A stretch of DNA of 64,000 nucleotides, from positions 1 through 64,000 of the forward strand of contig NZ_JAVRHY010000004.1 of assembly GCF_031846305.1 (NCBI RefSeq). The letters are read 5' to 3'. Below the pieces are notes generated by a model. That model searched no databases and was not told where the DNA came from. It was given only the letters and a program-made list of their open reading frames with translations. The first letter of the stretch is position 1. Every line of letters starts with the position of its first letter. Below are positions 1 through 9,365 of this stretch, one piece after another. Both the position numbers and the translations under genes were made by a program. Source of the DNA: Spectribacter acetivorans. Its GTDB lineage: Bacteria; Pseudomonadota; Gammaproteobacteria; Nevskiales; Salinisphaeraceae.

Positions 1-1243
1 GTTATTGGCAATGCTCGCCTGACCCAAGGCCACGCTGTTAGTCCCCGATGCCAAGCTAACATCGCCCATGGCGGTACTGTTTACACCGATCGCCTGACTG
101 AGGCGGCCGTTAGCCGTGCTGTTTTCAGCCGATGCCAGACTGCTTTCGCCAGTTGCCGTACTGTTAAGCCCGGACGCCTCACTGCCCTCACCGGTTGCGG
201 TCGCAAAATTGCCGATAGCCTGGGCATTGTGACCAGTCGCCGTGCTCTGCGAGCCCGACGCCACGCTGTCCTGCCCGGTAGCGGTGCCGAAATTACCCGA
301 GGCAAGACTGTTCTGGCCGGTGGCGGTGCTCTGGCCGCCCGATGCTTCGCTGCCCTGTCCCGTGGCGGTGCTGAAGTTGCCCGAAGCCAGACTGTTCTGG
401 CCCGTGGCCGTGCCCTGGGCACCGGAAGCCTCGCTGCCCTGACCGGTGGCCGTGCTGTCGTCAGCAGAGGCAACACTGCCCTGACCGTTGGCGGTACTGT
501 TGGCGCCGGTGGCCTGACTGCCCTGGCCGTCAGCCGTGCTGTTCTCGGCATTGGCAAGGCTGCTTTCGCCGGTCGCGGTACTGTTCAGGCCAGATGCCTC
601 ACTCCCCTCGCCCGTGGCGGTGGCAAAGTTGGCTGTCGCCTGCGAATTGTGGCCAGTCGCCGTGCTCTGCGAGCCCGACGCCAGGCTGTCCTGGCCCGTC
701 GCCGTACCGAAATTCCCAGAGGCGACACTATTCTGGCCGGTCGCTGTACTCTGGCCGCCGGAAGCCTCACTGTCCTGGCCGGTAGCGGTGCTGAAATTGC
801 CCGAGGCAACGCTGGTCTGACCGGTGGCCGTGGCACTAACGCCGATCGCCATGCTCGCCTGACCGGTCGCCGTGCTGTCACTGGCCGAGGCCACACTGCC
901 CTGACCATTAGCCGTGCTGTTGACACCTGTCGCCTGACTACCCTGGCCGTCAGCCGTACTGTTCTCGGCATTGGCAAGGCTGCTTTCGCCGGTCGCGGTA
1001 CTGTTCAAGCCCGAGGCTTCGCTACCCTCACCGGTCGCCGTAGCGAAGTTGGCCGTGGCCTGCGAATTATGGCCAGTCGCCGTGCTCTGCGCGCCCGACG
1101 CCAGGCTGTCCTGCCCGGTGGCCGTGCCGAAATTACCCGAGGCAACACTGTTCTGACCGGTGGCCGTGCTCTGCCCCCCAGACGCCTCGCTGTCTTCGCC
1201 GACCGCGGTGCTGAAATTGCCGGACGCTATGCTGTTCTCGCCC
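1..1243 (-). repeat. 420-bp higher-order tandem repeat inside the head protein
   Basis: Near-identical blocks recur every 420 bp, for example the motif beginning at 541 and again at 961, and the block at 231, 651 and 1071. 420 bp equals exactly ten 42-bp (14-residue) units, so the reading frame is conserved. About 2.7 copies are visible before similarity fades near 1243. A smaller 210-bp (five-unit) duplication appears around 1591 and 1801. Confidence 0.9.
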
Positions 1244-2949
1244 AGGGCCGACGCGCTATTGCCGGTCGCCATCGCGTTTTCACCGAAGGCCGCGGAATCG
1301 ACGCCGGTTGCCATCGCACCGCCGCCAACGGCGGTCGAGCCCGACGCGATCGCGCCGCGGCCAATGGCAACCGCATTAACAGATGAAGCCTCGGCACCGA
1401 CACCAATCGCAATCGCGCCCTCGGCACTTGCGCTGGCGTTGTCGGCGATCGCAACCGTATCGGCTTCGGTCGCCTGCGCGCCCATGCCATCGCCATCGGC
1501 GTCACCGCCGATCGCGGTGGCACCATTCTGTGCATTGGTGAGGGACCCGTAGGCCGTTGCACCCGTCCCAGCGGCCTGCGAACCGGCACCGCTGGCGGTG
1601 CTGTTAACGCCGGTGGCCTGCGAGTTGGCGCCGGAAGCGGTCGCATTGGTCATCGTGGCCGTCGCGCCAACACCCGTGGCCGTGCTCTGAAGACCCGAGG
1701 CTTCGGAATTGACACCCGCTGCCGTGCTGCTGATACCGCTGGCCTCCGACAACGTACCGGTTGCCGTGCTATTGGTCTCGCTCGCCTGGGCGCCCACACC
1801 GCTGGCGGTGCTGTTAACGCCGGTGGCCTGCGAATTGACGCCGGACGCGGTCGCATTGGTCATCGTGGCGGTCGCGCCGACACCCGTGGCCGTACTCTGA
1901 AGACCCGACGCTTCAGCGGTGACACCCGTTGCCGTGCTGGACTGGCCGGACGCCTCGGAGAGCGCGCCAACGGCGGTGGCATTCACGCCGACATTGGCGG
2001 CACTGCCTTCCCCCAGCGCCGTATTGTTATCGCCGGTGGCGTCGGCCTCGGCGCCAAACGCGGCCGTATTGGCCCCGTTGGCGGTGGAATTGGTGCCCAC
2101 AGCGGTGGATCCGTTGGCCGACGAGCCGGCACCGATGGAGATCGCACCATCCGACTGGGCGCTGGAATTATCACCAAGTGCGATGGAGTTCTCGCCATCC
2201 GCCTGGGCGCCGCCGCCGCTGGCGTCGTTGTCGCCGCCAATGGCAATCGAGCCACCCCCGGCGGAATTGGCGCTGTTGCCAATCGCCGTCGAATTGGCGC
2301 CGTCGGCGGTCGCCCCCACGCCGGTTGCCGAGCTGTTGTCGCCGATGGCGGCCGCATTCGTGCCGGTGGCCGTACTGGCCTCGCCCTCGGCGTTTGCCGC
2401 CGCGCCGGTGGCGGTGCCGTTGGTGCCCGTGGCCTGCGCCTGCACACCAGTAGCGGTGCTTTGATCAGCCGCCGCATTGGCGAGCACGCCAGTCGCCGTG
2501 CTGCTCACGCCTGCCGCAGTCGCGCTGACTCCCGTCGCCGTCGCATTGACCTCGCTCGCCGAGGCATTGTTGCCGGTGGCGGTACTTGCCGCACCGGCTG
2601 CATTGGCGCCGGCGCCGGTGGCGGTTGACGCAGCACCGCCGGCATCGGAAAACACGCCGGTCGCGGTTGCATTCTGGCCATCGGCCAGCGCCGAAAATCC
2701 GACCGCGGTGGAACCCGACACGCCCACCGCCTCGGCGTCCTGACCGCAGGCGGTATTGTTCGGGTTGCCGTTATCGTCGCCGGTATTGGCGGCAGCACCA
2801 GCGTTCGCACATTCGAAGGCGTTTGCTCCGCCAGGTGCAAGCGCCGATCCCAGGCCAAGGGCTGCAATCAGGACGGCCGTGGCCGCCGCCGTGGTTGGCA
2901 GGAAGGCTGCGTAATTACTGCGAGCCGCGAGAGAATTTGAATTCGACAT
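1..2949 (-). CDS. YadA-like head-repeat surface protein (trimeric autotransporter-type), partial
   Basis: The minus-strand frame is open from the ATG at 2949 to the window edge, 983 codons with no stop. The first ~45 residues are an extended signal-like region (hydrophobic stretch LIAALGLGSALA, possible cleavage after ANA). Everything after that is Ala/Ser/Thr/Gly/Asn-rich and built from ~14-residue units of the type STATGQNSLASGNF, the pattern of YadA/Hep_Hag left-handed beta-roll heads. About 70 units are visible. Nested longer repeats of 210 and 420 bp occur. Two Cys lie just after the signal. No stalk, YadA anchor or passenger end is visible, so the trimeric autotransporter assignment is inference from the head repeat. 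The C-terminus would lie outside the window to the left. Likely role is surface adhesion. Confidence 0.85.
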   Translation of the reverse strand, partial: MSNSNSLAARSNYAAFLPTTAAATAVLIAALGLGSALAPGGANAFECANAGAAANTGDDNGNPNNTACGQDAEAVGVSGSTAVGFSALADGQNATATGVFSDAGGAASTATGAGANAAGAASTATGNNASASEVNATATGVSATAAGVSSTATGVLANAAADQSTATGVQAQATGTNGTATGAAANAEGEASTATGTNAAAIGDNSSATGVGATADGANSTAIGNSANSAGGGSIAIGGDNDASGGGAQADGENSIALGDNSSAQSDGAISIGAGSSANGSTAVGTNSTANGANTAAFGAEADATGDNNTALGEGSAANVGVNATAVGALSEASGQSSTATGVTAEASGLQSTATGVGATATMTNATASGVNSQATGVNSTASGVGAQASETNSTATGTLSEASGISSTAAGVNSEASGLQSTATGVGATATMTNATASGANSQATGVNSTASGAGSQAAGTGATAYGSLTNAQNGATAIGGDADGDGMGAQATEADTVAIADNASASAEGAIAIGVGAEASSVNAVAIGRGAIASGSTAVGGGAMATGVDSAAFGENAMATGNSASALGENSIASGNFSTAVGEDSEASGGQSTATGQNSVASGNFGTATGQDSLASGAQSTATGHNSQATANFATATGEGSEASGLNSTATGESSLANAENSTADGQGSQATGVNSTANGQGSVASASDSTATGQASMAIGVSATATGQTSVASGNFSTATGQDSEASGGQSTATGQNSVASGNFGTATGQDSLASGSQSTATGHNSQATANFATATGEGSEASGLNSTATGESSLANAENSTADGQGSQATGANSTANGQGSVASADDSTATGQGSEASGAQGTATGQNSLASGNFSTATGQGSEASGGQSTATGQNSLASGNFGTATGQDSVASGSQSTATGHNAQAIGNFATATGEGSEASGLNSTATGESSLASAENSTANGRLSQAIGVNSTAMGDVSLASGTNSVALGQASIANN

Positions 2950-3371
2950 ACCCGGTCCCCTTAAGCGTTAACACCACTTAACCCCATCACCAGCGCCATT
3001 GACATGAGCCGGTGCTACCTTGTAGTTGGGATAATTATCACTTTTTCCTGACATACGCAAGCAGTTCCGGCCGTCCATTGAGCGGCAGTTTCCCCCTCGT
3101 GGTCACTCAGCCTTGACTAACAGGCGTTATCCGATAACGGAACTCAAGTCCTTCACGGTTCGGCCGGGGTTGACCGGACAACCCGAATCCGTGCGAGGCG
3201 AACCGCGCACGTCGGCGTTGGGTGGGCCTGCTGCGCGAGAGTTGGCGCGTGCCAACGATGGATCGCGTCCTTACTATTCAAACCTCGCCGGCGCGAAGTA
3301 TCATCATTACGTCGGCTTACCGGCCCTCGGGCTCGACTACCGGCAGCCAACGCACCAACAAGGGGACCTTC
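2950..3371. other. Intergenic region between divergent surface genes
   Basis: This ~420-bp gap separates the minus-strand head-repeat gene from the plus-strand small lipoprotein gene and must contain both promoters. It is less GC-rich around 3010–3060. I see no confident gene, hairpin terminator or operator in it. Confidence 0.5.
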
Positions 3372-3659
3372 ATGCTCAGAACGCTATCCATCGGCCTTGC
3401 CGCCCTGCTCCTTGCCGGCTGTGAGGGCGTTGGCCTGGTCGGCGTCGACCAGGGCCAGCTCTGCCTGTTTTCCAGCGATGATGACGCCACCAAGTGCAAG
3501 GAGGGTGAGCTTGCCTACTTCAAGCCGGCCCAGGCCGCCGGTGGCCAGACCGTCCTGAATGTCGCGGCCGCCTACTGCAATATCGGCCACGAAATCGTCA
3601 CCAATGAAGGCGGCGTTCTCTGTGTGTTCACCCGCAAGCGCATGCACCTGATGAAGTAG
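3372..3659 (+). CDS. Small lipoprotein with four conserved Cys (paralogue 1)
   Basis: 95 residues. The start at 3372 is chosen because it follows AAGGGGACC and gives a clean lipoprotein signal: hydrophobic stretch then LLAGC with the lipobox Cys at 17. An in-frame upstream extension to 3222 looks non-coding. The mature part contains QLCLFSSDDDATKCKEGELAYFKP and ends with a CVFTRKRMH-type motif. Cys31, 42, 69 and 84 are all conserved in the next gene, suggesting two disulfides or a metal site. I do not recognise the family. It probably sits in the envelope and shares its job with the adjacent paralogue. Confidence 0.8.
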   Translation: MLRTLSIGLAALLLAGCEGVGLVGVDQGQLCLFSSDDDATKCKEGELAYFKPAQAAGGQTVLNVAAAYCNIGHEIVTNEGGVLCVFTRKRMHLMK

Positions 3660-3732
3660 CGCCGACGTGGCCCATCCTCTGGCCGGTTCGCCCGGCCGGG
3701 GCCGTTTCCACATGACGAACGGGAGATTCGCC

Positions 3733-4047
3733 ATGCGCCGAGCACTCACCATCATCCTGCTGGCCGCGGTATTCATCGGCGCGGTGGCGCTTGTCTACCA
3801 GGAACGCCATCCGCTGCGAACGCTGTGGGTCGATCAGAGCAAGCTATGCCTGTTCACCAGCGACGACGAGGCCAGCCAGTGCAAGCCCGGTGAACTGGCC
3901 TACTTCAAGCCGCCGGCGGCGGTTAATAACCAGGTCATGCTCAATGTGGCGGCTGCTTACTGCGATGCTCACCATCAGGTGGTTTGGAATTCCGGCGGCG
4001 TGATCTGCGTTTTCACCCGCGAGCGCATGCATCGGCTGGGGCGGTAG
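3733..4047 (+). CDS. Small membrane-anchored protein with four conserved Cys (paralogue 2)
   Basis: 104 residues. The ATG at 3733 follows CGGGAGA by 6–7 bases; starts further upstream lack a ribosome site. Residues 5–22 form a single hydrophobic segment without a lipobox Cys, so this copy is probably held by an uncleaved N-terminal helix or a plain signal, unlike its lipoprotein neighbour. From residue 34 on it aligns with paralogue 1 across the rest of its length, including LCLF(S/T)SDD, CK.GELAYFKP, LNVAAAYC and CVFTR.RMH, with Cys at 39, 50, 77 and 92. The genes are 73 bp apart on one strand and look like a tandem duplication with divergent anchors. Function unknown. Confidence 0.75.
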   Translation: MRRALTIILLAAVFIGAVALVYQERHPLRTLWVDQSKLCLFTSDDEASQCKPGELAYFKPPAAVNNQVMLNVAAAYCDAHHQVVWNSGGVICVFTRERMHRLGR

Positions 4048-4635
4048 CGCGCCGGACAGTCGGAAACCAGGCGGGCGGCATTCGCCCGGCATGACGTATG
4101 TAACGCACCGGCCCCCTCCGGGCCCACCACAATCGCACCACGCGGTGTAGCCGGGCCACGGCGGCACGGGCATCCGGTCCAGGCCGCGGTTTCTACCAGC
4201 AACTTCAATCGGAGCGGCCGGCCCGATCACGGGCCCCTTACAGGTAGCCTCTGGTGCAGGGCGTGCCGTCGGCAGCCCGTGCGCGAGCAGTCACCCTGCC
4301 AAGCAGGATGGTTGACGATCCGCTGCCATGCCTGCCCGGCGCCGGGATCACCATGTTCGATGAACAGCGTCATGATTCATGGCGCCGTTTTCGATGGCGT
4401 GTTTAGTGAGGTGGGTCGGCTCCGGCGCCAACACGAGGCCGAATGGCGCGGCATTGATACGGCAGCCTGCACAGCATCCCGAACCACGTGGCGGTGTCCA
4501 TTCGGACCGTTACCGCGGCCATTCGTCCGGTGACAACGACAACCAACCCGTCGTGAAGCTGCCGCAGGCGACACCCCGGTCCCGGTTCCGCCCGGCCGAT
4601 AAGCGCCGTCACAGTCAATCGATTATTGGTTATCC
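4048..4635. other. Intergenic region with no recognisable gene
   Basis: About 590 bp after paralogue 2. Several short frames are open on both strands but none has a plausible start, composition or recognisable protein. The only clear element is the terminator at its right end, which serves the minus-strand lipoprotein gene. Confidence 0.5.
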
Positions 4636-4668
4636 ACAAAAAAGGGGCCCCGAACCGGGGCCCCTCAA
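4636..4668 (-). terminator. Rho-independent terminator of the 1255-residue lipoprotein gene
   Basis: A 9-bp perfect GC stem (GGGGCCCCG at 4644–4652 with its complement at 4656–4664) has a three-base loop. On the minus strand it is followed by a run of U (the A-run at 4637–4643). It lies 35 bp past the stop of the minus-strand gene. Confidence 0.9.
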
Positions 4669-4701
4669 GGCTAGACAATTTTACTAGCGTTCTACATCGC
4701 C

Positions 4702-7700
4702 TTACGGCGCGATGAAGGAATCGTCCTTCTGCATGTCGAAGGCTTCCATATCGATGGCAGAAGTGATGTTGGGCACGAAGGCACTGAAGATCAGAGCTTC
4801 CTGATTTACGCCAATATCCTGAAGCGTAATCTCATCATCAGTTGCCACGGCCACCCCGGCCACTTCGAAGGTAATCGTCACGGTGCGAATGCTGTTCCCC
4901 ATCAGCGCGGCGTCACCGCCACCACCAGCAGGGTTGAGCACGTTGTTGCCGTCGCCGTTACGGGCCACGACACCAACCACGTCCAGATTACCGTTCGGAA
5001 TGACATCGCCGATCGACAGAACAAGATCAATCAGGTTCTGCTCGACAAGCAAGTCAGTACCGTCACAGAAATTGTTCAGATTCGCAGCACCGGCGACAGC
5101 ACTGCCGGGGAACTGCTGTTCGTAGATCGACTCGCTGCCCCCCTGACCGGCATTGGCATCACACAGCGCAACCGGATGGTTGAACTCGATGTCGCACTGG
5201 AAGTCTTCACCGATGGCCAGACCGTCGGCAAAGTCCACACCGCACTCGGAGGCGGTGATCATGAACGGACCGACAACATTGGCACCCGCGAAGAACGAGT
5301 GATGAATGCCAAGGTCTGCCGAAGCGGCAGCTTGCCAGTCAGCCCAGGTAACGCCAACACCCTGAGCGGTGTCCGCCACGGACTGGTAGGCAATAAGACC
5401 ATGGGACGGCTCCAGGTCAACCGCGCCCGCAGGCAGGTCGGTGGCGCCGGCCAGGTTGGCCTCACTGTAGGCATCTTCCTCGTAGCTCGGGCCAGGGAAG
5501 CAGGTGTTGATGTCGTTAATAGCACCACCGAGCCCGTTCAGGTAGGAAACCGGCACCGTCAGACGGGTGTCGTTCTCCGTCAGCGTTGCCGGATTCATGC
5601 CCGCGGTCAGGGCGCCATTGACATCAATCTCGCCGACGCCGGGAGCACACTGCAGCAGATGAATCGTGCCATTGCCGTTGATCGGCTCATGGAATTCGAA
5701 CACGAAGTTCGAACCGTCGTAGAAGGCACGGGTCATCAGCGGCGGGTTGATATCCACCGGCACCACGCGGGCGTTGGCATCCGGACCGGCCACGTTTGCC
5801 GGGTCTTCCAGATCCTGCACCGCATTGGTGAAGTCGATGGTGGTCGGCATATCCAGATCCTGGGCTGCCACGTCGATAGCATTACGGCTATCGGCTTCCA
5901 GCGTCAGGATGTTGTCCACGTCAAAGCGGACAAGCTGCAGGATGTTGCCCGTACCCGGGGTCTGAGCCTGATCTTCGTCAAGCGCGTTCGGCACGGCCAG
6001 GTAGTTACCCAGCACAGCGTTACCGTCGTAGCTCGGCGCGGTATCAGTCAGCGCCACCGATTCGGTGAAGTTCACGCCGAGGATACGGTCGAGGTCGTTG
6101 ACGAAACCATCGGTACCGAAGACGCCCATCGAGGTCGCGTCAGCGACGGCGGACAGATTTCCGTCAATCGCTTGCACGCCGCCAATGGCGTTGAAATCAG
6201 CAACTGCGCCTGCATCCGGGTTGCCGGGATACTCGGCACTGCTGATTTCACCCTGCAGGTTATCCGCGTCAAAGCCGTTGTTGCCGGCATCGACACTGTC
6301 CAGGGCCTGCGGCGTCACCGGGTACAGCACGGTGTGACGGTCGCTGTCGGCCACGCTGATCGCGCCGCCCGCCGAGAGGTTGGCACCGCTCAGCATTGCC
6401 GGAAGACTGGCGCCGCCAATCTGCAGGCCAGTGGTCGGTACGACGTTGTCGCCCAGTTCAGCTTGGGCAATGCCGCCGAGCAGGCCGTCGTCCGCACGAG
6501 ATGCCACGACCACATGGTCGCCCGGCTCGAGCAGGTCGCCAGCACCGGGGGTGAACACGTCGCGCGTACCGGTGATGAACAGGTCGAACTCGGTAGCGCC
6601 GTTCGGCTGAATGATGTAGCGGCGGTAGCCGTCGCCCAGATCGCTGACAGCCACCTGGCTGCTCGACGAACCCGTGGTGGTCACGAGGTTGAACGTCGTG
6701 CATGTCGGCGGGTTGTCACAAACCTGACCGACATTCTCGGCCGGGGCCTGCGGGAACACCAGGGCATCACGCACGTTGTTGCCGCGCTGCACCCAGACCA
6801 CGAGGTCTTCGGGCACGTTGTCTGCCGGCAGGGTTACACGTACACGTGCGATGTCGGTTGCCACGTCACCCACAGCACCGCCCGGAATGGCCGAGGCGAA
6901 GAGGTCGGCAAGCGGATCAAACTGACCAGCCGCCACCATGGGATCGAAGTTCAGCGCACGAACCTGGCCGTTCAGCGGACCGCTGCCGACCATCACAGGA
7001 TTGTTGTCCTGGTCCTGCGCGTCGTTGATGTCACCAAGGTCGCCCACCGTATCCAGGAACGCCGAGGACGACTGGAACGGCGCGGTCGCATCCATGTCGG
7101 TCTGGTCGTTGATCTGCATCAGCGCAACGGCGTCAGCATTCTCATTGACCGGATCGAAGGTCTGCAGGTTCAGCACCAGGAAGTTGCCGTCGAGCACATC
7201 AAAGTCGACCGGGTCCTGATCGTTGGTTGCCGGGCAGCCTCCGCTCATGTCACAAGTGGTCAACGGATTGCCCGCCAGATCAATCGCCTCGAGCGTGCTG
7301 ATCCGAATGGCGAACTCCGTGCCCGCCGGAATGGGATCGGCGGTTTCCACCGTGAAGCCATTGGCAGACGAACTGGTCAGGTCGAACGGCACGGGCGTGA
7401 CGTTCGGCGGCGCGCCAATGCGCACCTGGATATCACCAGCCGTCAGCGGGCCCACAAGCGGCTCGCTCAGGGTCACGCTGATGCCCTGCGTGCCGTCGAG
7501 GCCGCTCTGCAGGGTACCGCGCGCCACGTTCTCGACCGTCACACCCGACACGGTGCGCACGAAAGGCGCCACGCCGTCGTTGTTGGTGTTGGTGGTCGCG
7601 ATGAGGCTGGACAGCTCGATGGTGGCATCGCCCTCGGACGCCAGCGTGGTGAACGTGACCGTTCCCGCGCCGACCTGACCGATATTGCACTGAGCCACTT

Positions 7701-8469
7701 CATTACCGTTCTGATACATCAGCTGGAAGCCGGCGGCTGCCAGCTCGTAGCAGGCATCATCAGCCACGCCGGTGAACTCGAACGCACCGTCGGTACCGAC
7801 TTCGGCAACCGGGGTCGGGCCGGCACCGTAGGCGGCGACCAGGCCCGGACCGATCAGCGCGAGCTGGTCGGCAACCACGGCACGGAAGTCCGCCGTCAGG
7901 GTGGTGCCCTCGGGCACGAAACCACCGGTATCAGCGTCACGAAGCACGCCGCGAACGGTGGTGCTCAGGGCCGGCAGCGGCACGGGGCCGGTGCCTACGC
8001 TGAACCCGTCAACGAAGGTGCAAACCGGGTTTTCGTCGCCACCCGGGGCGTTGCCGTCCTGGCTGGAGCAATCGTCGGAGGCCAGCGCGGTGACCTGAAC
8101 GGTGGCGCCCAGGAAACCGTCCGGCGGCTCGATGGCTACGGACAGCGCCGGGTTCGTGCCGTCCTGCAACGTGCCCGTCACGCGAACGTCTTCGATCTCC
8201 CAGCTACCGGAGTCGTCGGTGGTGGTGGATTTGCTGCCGATGGTGATGGTGGTGTCACCAACCCCAACGCCGTTTGTGGAAACGATACGGCCGGAAATGT
8301 TGCCGACCGGGTTGCCGATTTCGTTGCTCGAGCCCCCTGTCGTGTTCCGTTCGTTGTCGTCACCGCCACAGCCTGCAATCAGACCTACCGCCGCTGTGGC
8401 GATAAGCATGCGAGCGGCTGCAGCTCGAAGCCATCCTTGCTCGGATGACCTGAACTGAGTACTTCTCAT
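4702..8469 (-). CDS. Very large lipoprotein with Ig-like/adhesion-type domains
   Basis: 1255 residues. The ATG at 8469 follows AGGGAGAAC and is preferred over an in-frame start 28 codons upstream. The signal ends in LIAGC with lipobox Cys34, then a Gly/Asp/Asn-rich linker. Residues ~48–130 resemble a carboxypeptidase-regulatory-like beta-sandwich (GRIVSTNGVGVGDTTITIG). Residues ~300–410 resemble a SbsA-type Ig-like domain (VTLSEPLVGPLTAGDIQVRI, then AIDLAGNPLTT). The rest is acidic and rich in Asp, Asn and Gly with few basic residues, and has scattered Cys, but no catalytic motif that I recognise. It is monocistronic with its own terminator. A surface-anchored structural or binding role is inferred. 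Confidence 0.85.
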   Translation of the reverse strand: MRSTQFRSSEQGWLRAAAARMLIATAAVGLIAGCGGDDNERNTTGGSSNEIGNPVGNISGRIVSTNGVGVGDTTITIGSKSTTTDDSGSWEIEDVRVTGTLQDGTNPALSVAIEPPDGFLGATVQVTALASDDCSSQDGNAPGGDENPVCTFVDGFSVGTGPVPLPALSTTVRGVLRDADTGGFVPEGTTLTADFRAVVADQLALIGPGLVAAYGAGPTPVAEVGTDGAFEFTGVADDACYELAAAGFQLMYQNGNEVAQCNIGQVGAGTVTFTTLASEGDATIELSSLIATTNTNNDGVAPFVRTVSGVTVENVARGTLQSGLDGTQGISVTLSEPLVGPLTAGDIQVRIGAPPNVTPVPFDLTSSSANGFTVETADPIPAGTEFAIRISTLEAIDLAGNPLTTCDMSGGCPATNDQDPVDFDVLDGNFLVLNLQTFDPVNENADAVALMQINDQTDMDATAPFQSSSAFLDTVGDLGDINDAQDQDNNPVMVGSGPLNGQVRALNFDPMVAAGQFDPLADLFASAIPGGAVGDVATDIARVRVTLPADNVPEDLVVWVQRGNNVRDALVFPQAPAENVGQVCDNPPTCTTFNLVTTTGSSSSQVAVSDLGDGYRRYIIQPNGATEFDLFITGTRDVFTPGAGDLLEPGDHVVVASRADDGLLGGIAQAELGDNVVPTTGLQIGGASLPAMLSGANLSAGGAISVADSDRHTVLYPVTPQALDSVDAGNNGFDADNLQGEISSAEYPGNPDAGAVADFNAIGGVQAIDGNLSAVADATSMGVFGTDGFVNDLDRILGVNFTESVALTDTAPSYDGNAVLGNYLAVPNALDEDQAQTPGTGNILQLVRFDVDNILTLEADSRNAIDVAAQDLDMPTTIDFTNAVQDLEDPANVAGPDANARVVPVDINPPLMTRAFYDGSNFVFEFHEPINGNGTIHLLQCAPGVGEIDVNGALTAGMNPATLTENDTRLTVPVSYLNGLGGAINDINTCFPGPSYEEDAYSEANLAGATDLPAGAVDLEPSHGLIAYQSVADTAQGVGVTWADWQAAASADLGIHHSFFAGANVVGPFMITASECGVDFADGLAIGEDFQCDIEFNHPVALCDANAGQGGSESIYEQQFPGSAVAGAANLNNFCDGTDLLVEQNLIDLVLSIGDVIPNGNLDVVGVVARNGDGNNVLNPAGGGGDAALMGNSIRTVTITFEVAGVAVATDDEITLQDIGVNQEALIFSAFVPNITSAIDMEAFDMQKDDSFIAP

Positions 8470-8891
8470 CGGGCTGTTCTCCCTAAGGTCCAAACAGTAC
8501 GCCCCCCGGAATGGGGACCCTTCGCGAATCTCGCGTAGCAGCAATATACGCACGGCTTTTTACGCGAGTCAAACCCTTCTTGGGTTTTATTTACCACTGA
8601 ACGCCAACTTGCTCAACACGGGGCGCGCGGTGGCCTCGGGCGGGGGATTGAAGCGCGTCATAGCGTTTGTGGCCAAATTATTTCCGCCTTTCGAACGGTG
8701 TGAAAAACTCTCGCTTGTACAAAAGGTTACCAGCAGGCAGGCGCCAGAAAGCACGTCGGGAAAGCGGGAAATCCATTTGGGGGGTTGTTCGCGGGTGCCG
8801 CGATATGGTCGGCGCCCGCCGGGGGCGGGTGACTTCAACAGTGTGCGATAACGCGATGACAGCGCGGCGAATCCGCGCATCCGCGCAACCC
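8470..8891. other. Intergenic region upstream of the large lipoprotein gene
   Basis: About 420 bp between tadA (ending at 8892) and the lipoprotein start, both on the minus strand. It contains a weak inverted repeat AAACCC/GGGTTT at 8571–8586 and AT-richer sequence close to the lipoprotein start, consistent with a promoter, but I cannot assign -35/-10 boxes. No gene seen. Confidence 0.45.
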
Positions 8892-9365
8892 TTAGGGGGT
8901 CCCGGCCGGCCGGCGCGCGCGCCGCTGGCGGAAAAACGCCTGTAACAATCCGCTGCTTTCCCCGGCACGTACGCCACCCGTCCAGGTAGTGCGGTGGTTC
9001 AGCCAGGCGGCGTCCAGCGCGGCGGCCACGGAGTGCACGGCGCCGGCCCGGGGATCGTCCGCGCCGAACACCAGCCGCTCGATGCGCGCATGGACGATGG
9101 CGCCGGCGCACATCTGGCAGGGCTCCAGGGTGACGTAGAGGGTGCAGCCGGGCAGGCGGTAGTTGTCGAGTGCCCGGCCGGCTGCGCGGAGGGCGGCGAT
9201 TTCAGCGTGTGCGGTGGGGTCGCAGGTGCCGACGGGGCCGTTGCGGCCGGTTGCAATCAGTTTGTCATCCCGGACGATGACGGCGCCGACGGGGACTTCG
9301 TCCTCGGCCTGCGCCGCGCGGGCCTGTTCCAGGGCGAGGGTCATCCAGTGGTTGTCGTTGGTCAT
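8892..9365 (-). CDS. tadA: tRNA-specific adenosine-34 deaminase
   Basis: 157 residues, full length for TadA. The enzyme deaminates adenosine to inosine at the wobble position of tRNA-Arg(ACG), an essential step for reading CGN codons. The zinc site is complete: HAE at 53–55 (His53 ligand, Glu55 proton shuttle) and PCQMC at 82–86 (Cys83, Cys86). The fold start (WMTLALEQARAA), the VPVGAVIV strand and the C-terminal GLLQAFF helix are all typical. It stands alone on the minus strand. A cytosine/guanine deaminase is a weaker alternative because the family is close, but the overall pattern fits TadA. Confidence 0.93.
   Translation of the reverse strand: MTNDNHWMTLALEQARAAQAEDEVPVGAVIVRDDKLIATGRNGPVGTCDPTAHAEIAALRAAGRALDNYRLPGCTLYVTLEPCQMCAGAIVHARIERLVFGADDPRAGAVHSVAAALDAAWLNHRTTWTGGVRAGESSGLLQAFFRQRRARRPAGTP

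Noticed and set aside
229..1386. Plus-strand 385-codon Arg/Ala-rich ORF
   Set aside because: Shadow frame of the head-repeat protein, which is read continuously on the minus strand.
1..2900. CRISPR-like regularity of short repeats
   Set aside because: The period is 42 bp without distinct spacers, the frame is open throughout and the protein is a YadA-type head.
5176..8448. A 1090-codon plus-strand ORF opposite the large lipoprotein gene
   Set aside because: Pure shadow of the codon bias on the minus strand: composition rich in Val/Gly/Arg/His without any domain, no ribosome site, and the minus frame has a lipoprotein signal and terminator.
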